Made by a program: the position numbers and the translations under genes. A stretch of DNA of 7,447 nucleotides from JAWPNA01 sp045402695 (GTDB taxonomy: Bacteria; Acidobacteriota; Polarisedimenticolia; JACPZX01; DASXTC01): the NCBI GenBank assembly GCA_045402695.1, contig JAWPNA010000081.1:1-7447 (forward strand), written 5' to 3'. The notes beneath the pieces were generated by a model. That model did no database searches. It was not told the DNA's origin and was given only the letters and a program-made list of their open reading frames with translations. Below, piece by piece: positions 5,319 to 7,447 of this stretch; the first letter of the stretch is position 1; the number at the start of each line of letters is the position of its first letter.

Positions 5319-7124
5319 ATGCCCCGTCCAGCACTCCTCAGTTGCGAAGGCATCACCAAGTCGTTCGGCGGGCCGCCGCTGTTCGAGGAGCTGACGTTTG
5401 CTCTGCACGAAGGAGATCATGTGGGGCTTGTCGGCCCCAATGGAGCGGGCAAGTCGACGCTGCTGAGAATTCTGGGCGGCGTCGAGATCCCCGACTCGGG
5501 GATCTGCACCCGCCGGAAGAACGTCCGTATCGGCTATGTCCCGCAGACTCCGATCTTCGCCCCGGGGACATCGGCAGCTTCAATCGTCGGGGCAGGGGTC
5601 GCGACGGACACACGGCTCGATGACCACGAGCGGGACGAGCGCGTGGGGCTGGCCTTGGGCAAGGCCGGATTCACCGACCCCGGCGTTTCGACCGACCTGC
5701 TCTCGGCGGGCTGGCGCACCCGGCTCGTGATCGCGCGCGAGCTCGCCCGCACACCCGACGTCCTTCTTCTCGATGAACCGACAAACCATCTGGACATCGA
5801 CTCGATTCTCTGGCTTGAATCGATTCTGCGGAGCGCGTCCATCGCATTCGTCGTGGTGAGTCACGATCGCTATTTTCTCGAGAGCGTCGCGCGGCGGATG
5901 CTGGAGATCAGCCGGCTGCACGACTCCGGCCTCTTTCACGTGACCGGAACCTACGCGGATTTTCTGGAGGCGCGCGACGAGGCGTTGAGCAACCAGGCGG
6001 CCTACCGGGACACCCTGGCCAACCTCGTCCGTCGCGAGGTGGCCTGGTTGCGCCGCGGAGCAAAGGCGCGGACGTCCAAGTCGAAGGCGCGCATCCAGTC
6101 GGCCGAACGCAGCATCGAACAGCTTGAGGAAGGTCGCGCGCGAAACGCGGTCTCGACGGTGGGCATCGAGTTCACATCATCCGGGCGGAGGACGAAGCGG
6201 CTGTGGTCCGGCGAAGGCCTGCGGATCGCGTTCGGTGGCACGACGATTGTTGATGGCCTTGATCTGCTGCTCACACCAGGAATGCGATTGGGCGTCCTTG
6301 GCCCCAACGGATCCGGCAAGACGACATTGCTCCGGACGATCGTCGGGGAAATGGCGCCCACGGCCGGGACGATAAGGCGCGCCGAGGCTCTGCGTGTCGT
6401 CTACTTCGACCAGAACCGGGACGCTCTCGACCCCGCACTCACGCTCAAGCGGGCGCTTGCACCCGAGGGGGACAGCGTGGTTTACCGCGATCAAGCGCTA
6501 CATGTCGCATCGTGGGCGAAGCGGTTTCTCTTCCACCCCGAGCAACTGGAGACCCCGGTGTCACGCCTCTCGGGAGGCGAACGCGCCAGAGTCGTCCTCG
6601 CCAGGATGATGCTCCAGCCTGCCGATCTACTGGTCCTCGACGAGCCCACGAACGACCTCGACATCCCGGCGCTCGAAGTCCTGGAGGAAGCGCTGCTCGA
6701 GTTTCCCGGCGCCCTCGTTCTCGTGACCCACGACCGGCACCTGCTCGATCGGGTGTCGACCCAGGTCCTTGCGCTCGACGGTTCCGGTGGCGCGCAGCAT
6801 TTCGCCGCCTACGACCAGTGGGAGGCGAACCGGCGGCCGCAGGCCCCGCCAAGGAGGGACATGCGACGCGCATTGACGCCGAAGGCGAAGCGATCCGGAT
6901 CCAGGCGGCTCACGTACCTCGAGCAGCGTGAATGGGACGGCATGGAGGCCGCGGTGACCGAGGCGGAGGCGCGAATGGCGGTGGCACAGGCGCTCGTGAA
7001 TGATCCTTCGATCGCAACGGACGCGGGTATGCTGCAGAAGCGGCTCTCGGAACTCGGCGATCTTCAGGCCCAGGTCGACCGGCTCTACGCCCGATGGGCC
7101 GAGCTCGAGGAGAAACGGACGTAG
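5319..7124 (+). CDS. uup: ABC-F family ATPase, Uup-like
   Basis: This is a 601-aa soluble protein with two ABC ATPase domains in tandem and no membrane segments, so it is not a transporter. Domain 1 has Walker A GPNGAGKST 39-47, signature LSAGW 128-132, Walker B LLLDEPTNHLD 149-159 and switch His182. The inter-domain arm (about 220-275, with RREVAWLRRGAKARTSKSKARI) matches the P-site tRNA interaction region of ABC-F proteins. Domain 2 has GPNGSGKTT 328-336, LSGGE 417-421, LLVLDEPTNDLD 437-448 and His471. The C-terminus (about 531-599, from LTYLEQREWDGME) is a predicted coiled coil like the nucleic-acid-binding tail of Uup. The family acts on ribosomes or, for Uup, in genome stability. The first signature motif has Ala where Gly is usual. 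I chose ATG 5319 (MPRPALLSCEGITKSF); the frame is open to ATG 5193, and ATG 5298 is also possible, but the added residues look non-coding and the region carries an antisense gene remnant. No Shine-Dalgarno is present. Confidence 0.94.
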   Translation: MPRPALLSCEGITKSFGGPPLFEELTFALHEGDHVGLVGPNGAGKSTLLRILGGVEIPDSGICTRRKNVRIGYVPQTPIFAPGTSAASIVGAGVATDTRLDDHERDERVGLALGKAGFTDPGVSTDLLSAGWRTRLVIARELARTPDVLLLDEPTNHLDIDSILWLESILRSASIAFVVVSHDRYFLESVARRMLEISRLHDSGLFHVTGTYADFLEARDEALSNQAAYRDTLANLVRREVAWLRRGAKARTSKSKARIQSAERSIEQLEEGRARNAVSTVGIEFTSSGRRTKRLWSGEGLRIAFGGTTIVDGLDLLLTPGMRLGVLGPNGSGKTTLLRTIVGEMAPTAGTIRRAEALRVVYFDQNRDALDPALTLKRALAPEGDSVVYRDQALHVASWAKRFLFHPEQLETPVSRLSGGERARVVLARMMLQPADLLVLDEPTNDLDIPALEVLEEALLEFPGALVLVTHDRHLLDRVSTQVLALDGSGGAQHFAAYDQWEANRRPQAPPRRDMRRALTPKAKRSGSRRLTYLEQREWDGMEAAVTEAEARMAVAQALVNDPSIATDAGMLQKRLSELGDLQAQVDRLYARWAELEEKRT

Positions 7125-7204
7125 GCGTCCAATCATCCCGGCCTCCTCCAGTCATGGTCCCGAGATTGCGACGATGAGACAGCAGCTCGCGGTTCATGAG
7201 AGCG

Positions 7205-7245
7205 TCACCGATGTTGTCCTCGGTGATCAGCCCGTCCCGCTGATC
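7205..7245. repeat. Two overlapping inverted repeats downstream of the ABC-F gene
   Basis: TCACCGA (7205-7211) pairs with TCGGTGA (7220-7226) around an 8-nt loop, and GATCAG (7225-7230) pairs with CTGATC (7240-7245) around a 9-nt loop. The two hairpins share bases 7225-7226. Neither is followed by a T-run, so they are not typical intrinsic terminators; they lie about 80-120 nt past the ABC-F stop. The remaining 7125-7271 stretch shows no recognisable gene. Confidence 0.4.
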
Positions 7246-7271
7246 GAGAAGGCAGTTCGATCGCATTCTGT

Positions 7272-7316
7272 TGGTGGAGGCGGCGGGAGTCGAACCCGCG
7301 TCGCCTCAAAACGCTA
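7272..7316 (-). ncRNA. ssrA: 3' tRNA-like end of tmRNA (ssrA), probably a fragment or att copy
   Basis: On the minus strand the sequence ends GCCTCCACCA with a perfect T-arm just before it (GCGGG-TTCGACT-CCCGC). The acceptor 3' strand CGCCTCC followed by discriminator A and an encoded CCA places U at position 70, as required for the G3:U70 alanine identity pair of tmRNA (expected 5' partner GGGGGCG). A GTTTT stretch just upstream of the T-arm is also tmRNA-like. tmRNA is charged with alanine and rescues stalled ribosomes. An ordinary tRNA is excluded because no matching 5' acceptor strand lies about 75 nt away. An intact gene would run past 7447, but 7345-7410 shows direct repeats and little self-complementarity rather than the pseudoknots expected there. 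I therefore limit the call to the 3' end and favour a fragment such as an integration-site copy; an unusual intact tmRNA remains possible. Confidence 0.65.
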
Positions 7317-7332
7317 ACTGGTTGATGGCGCG

Positions 7333-7344
7333 CGACTTTCGTCG
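7333..7344 (-). other. Small GAAA-tetraloop hairpin
   Basis: On the minus strand CGAC-GAAA-GTCG forms a 4-bp stem closed by a GNRA loop. It would sit just upstream of the tmRNA 3' end. The GTCGCG at this site can instead pair with CGCGAC near 7408-7413. Either is weak evidence for a structured RNA on this strand. Confidence 0.25.
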
Positions 7345-7345
7345 G

Positions 7346-7399
7346 AACTCGTTGGAAATTCGTTGCCCTGTGCTCAATTCGTTGTGCTCTGGAGTGCTC
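7346..7399. repeat. Interleaved short direct repeats beside the tmRNA end
   Basis: AATTCGTTG occurs perfectly at 7357-7365 and 7376-7384, with a one-mismatch relative AACTCGTTG at 7346-7354. GTGCTC occurs at 7370-7375, 7384-7389 and 7394-7399. All copies are in the same orientation. The stretch is noticeably richer in A and T than the neighbouring genes. Short direct repeats next to a tRNA or tmRNA 3' end resemble arm-type integrase or excisionase binding sites, but no integrase gene is visible here. Confidence 0.5.
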
Positions 7400-7418
7400 C
7401 CCTGTCTTGTCGCGGTAT

Positions 7419-7440
7419 GGACGCCGGTTGCCCGGCGCCC
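7419..7440 (-). other. 9-bp GC-rich hairpin with GCAA tetraloop
   Basis: On the minus strand GGGCGCCGG pairs with CCGGCGTCC (one G-U pair) around a GCAA loop, a GNRA tetraloop that is stable only when this strand is the RNA. No T-run follows. It could belong to a structured RNA, to the 3' part of a neighbouring transcript, or to an att-region recognition structure. Confidence 0.35.
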
Positions 7441-7447
7441 CCCGCTC

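Noticed and set aside
6910..7266. 118-codon minus-strand frame beginning MRSNCLLDQRDGLITEDN
   Set aside because: The first 40 or so residues look mildly protein-like, but I recognise no family, there is no clear ribosome site, and most of it is antisense to the ABC-F C-terminus.
7000..7317. 105-codon plus-strand frame ending in GGGGGSRTRVASKR
   Set aside because: The GGGSRTRV ending is the usual artefact of translating the complement of a tRNA-type 3' end; the start lies inside the ABC-F gene.
7272..7347. Ordinary tRNA on the minus strand
   Set aside because: The T-arm and CCA end fit, but there is no matching 5' acceptor strand, D-arm or anticodon arm in the required 76 nt.
7317..7447. Minus-strand frame ending RISNEFRRKSRAINQLAF at a TGA next to the tmRNA end, as an integrase C-terminus
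   Set aside because: An integrase ending at the att site would fit the context, but no catalytic motif is inside the window and the visible residues match no family I can name.

Overview
The window is GC-rich and carries a bacterial gene set. The long kinase gene, a PknB-like Ser/Thr kinase with one transmembrane segment and a PD40/TolB-like beta-propeller, belongs to a family greatly expanded in Acidobacteriota and related soil lineages. Its activation-loop wording (SPLTAQGAIVGTFQYMAPEQ) is typical of that group. An acidobacterial or similar soil/metagenomic origin is therefore the best guess, but it is an inference from protein style only.

Layout, left to right. (1) Positions 2-367 (+): the C-terminal end of a PD40-propeller protein, probably a second kinase of the same family. 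(2) Positions 387-2115 (-): a two-gene regulatory operon, an ECF sigma factor followed by a membrane-anchored putative anti-sigma factor. The two genes overlap by 44 nt and each has a near-perfect Shine-Dalgarno sequence. (3) Positions 2116-2434: a divergent control region holding a small palindrome next to the sigma gene, a 9-bp perfect inverted repeat, and a 24-codon leader ORF whose stop overlaps the kinase start (ATGA). (4) Positions 2435-5119 (+): the complete receptor-type Ser/Thr kinase, 894 aa. (5) Positions 5120-5318: a short gap whose minus strand reads like a decayed C-terminal fragment of a GMP-synthase-like protein. (6) Positions 5319-7124 (+): an ABC-F ATPase of the Uup type, possibly expressed from a very short leader. 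(7) Positions 7125-7447: two overlapping inverted repeats, then on the minus strand the 3' tRNA-like end of tmRNA (ssrA), then a repeat-rich stretch that does not look like a tmRNA body.

How the parts may work together. The sigma factor and its membrane anti-sigma factor form a classical envelope-sensing pair. They sit divergently from one kinase-propeller receptor and next to the end of another, so the 0.4-5.1 kb block looks like a small signalling cluster. Whether the kinase acts on the sigma/anti-sigma pair cannot be read from sequence. The right edge may be the attachment site of an integrated element: tmRNA 3' ends are common targets of tyrosine integrases, the tmRNA match stops soon after the T-arm, and direct repeats resembling integrase arm sites follow.

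The most unusual signals are the possible ssrA att boundary with its repeats, the gene-fragment antisense upstream of the ABC-F gene, and the kinase leader (inverted repeat plus coupled leader ORF). No CRISPR array, insertion sequence or rRNA was seen.
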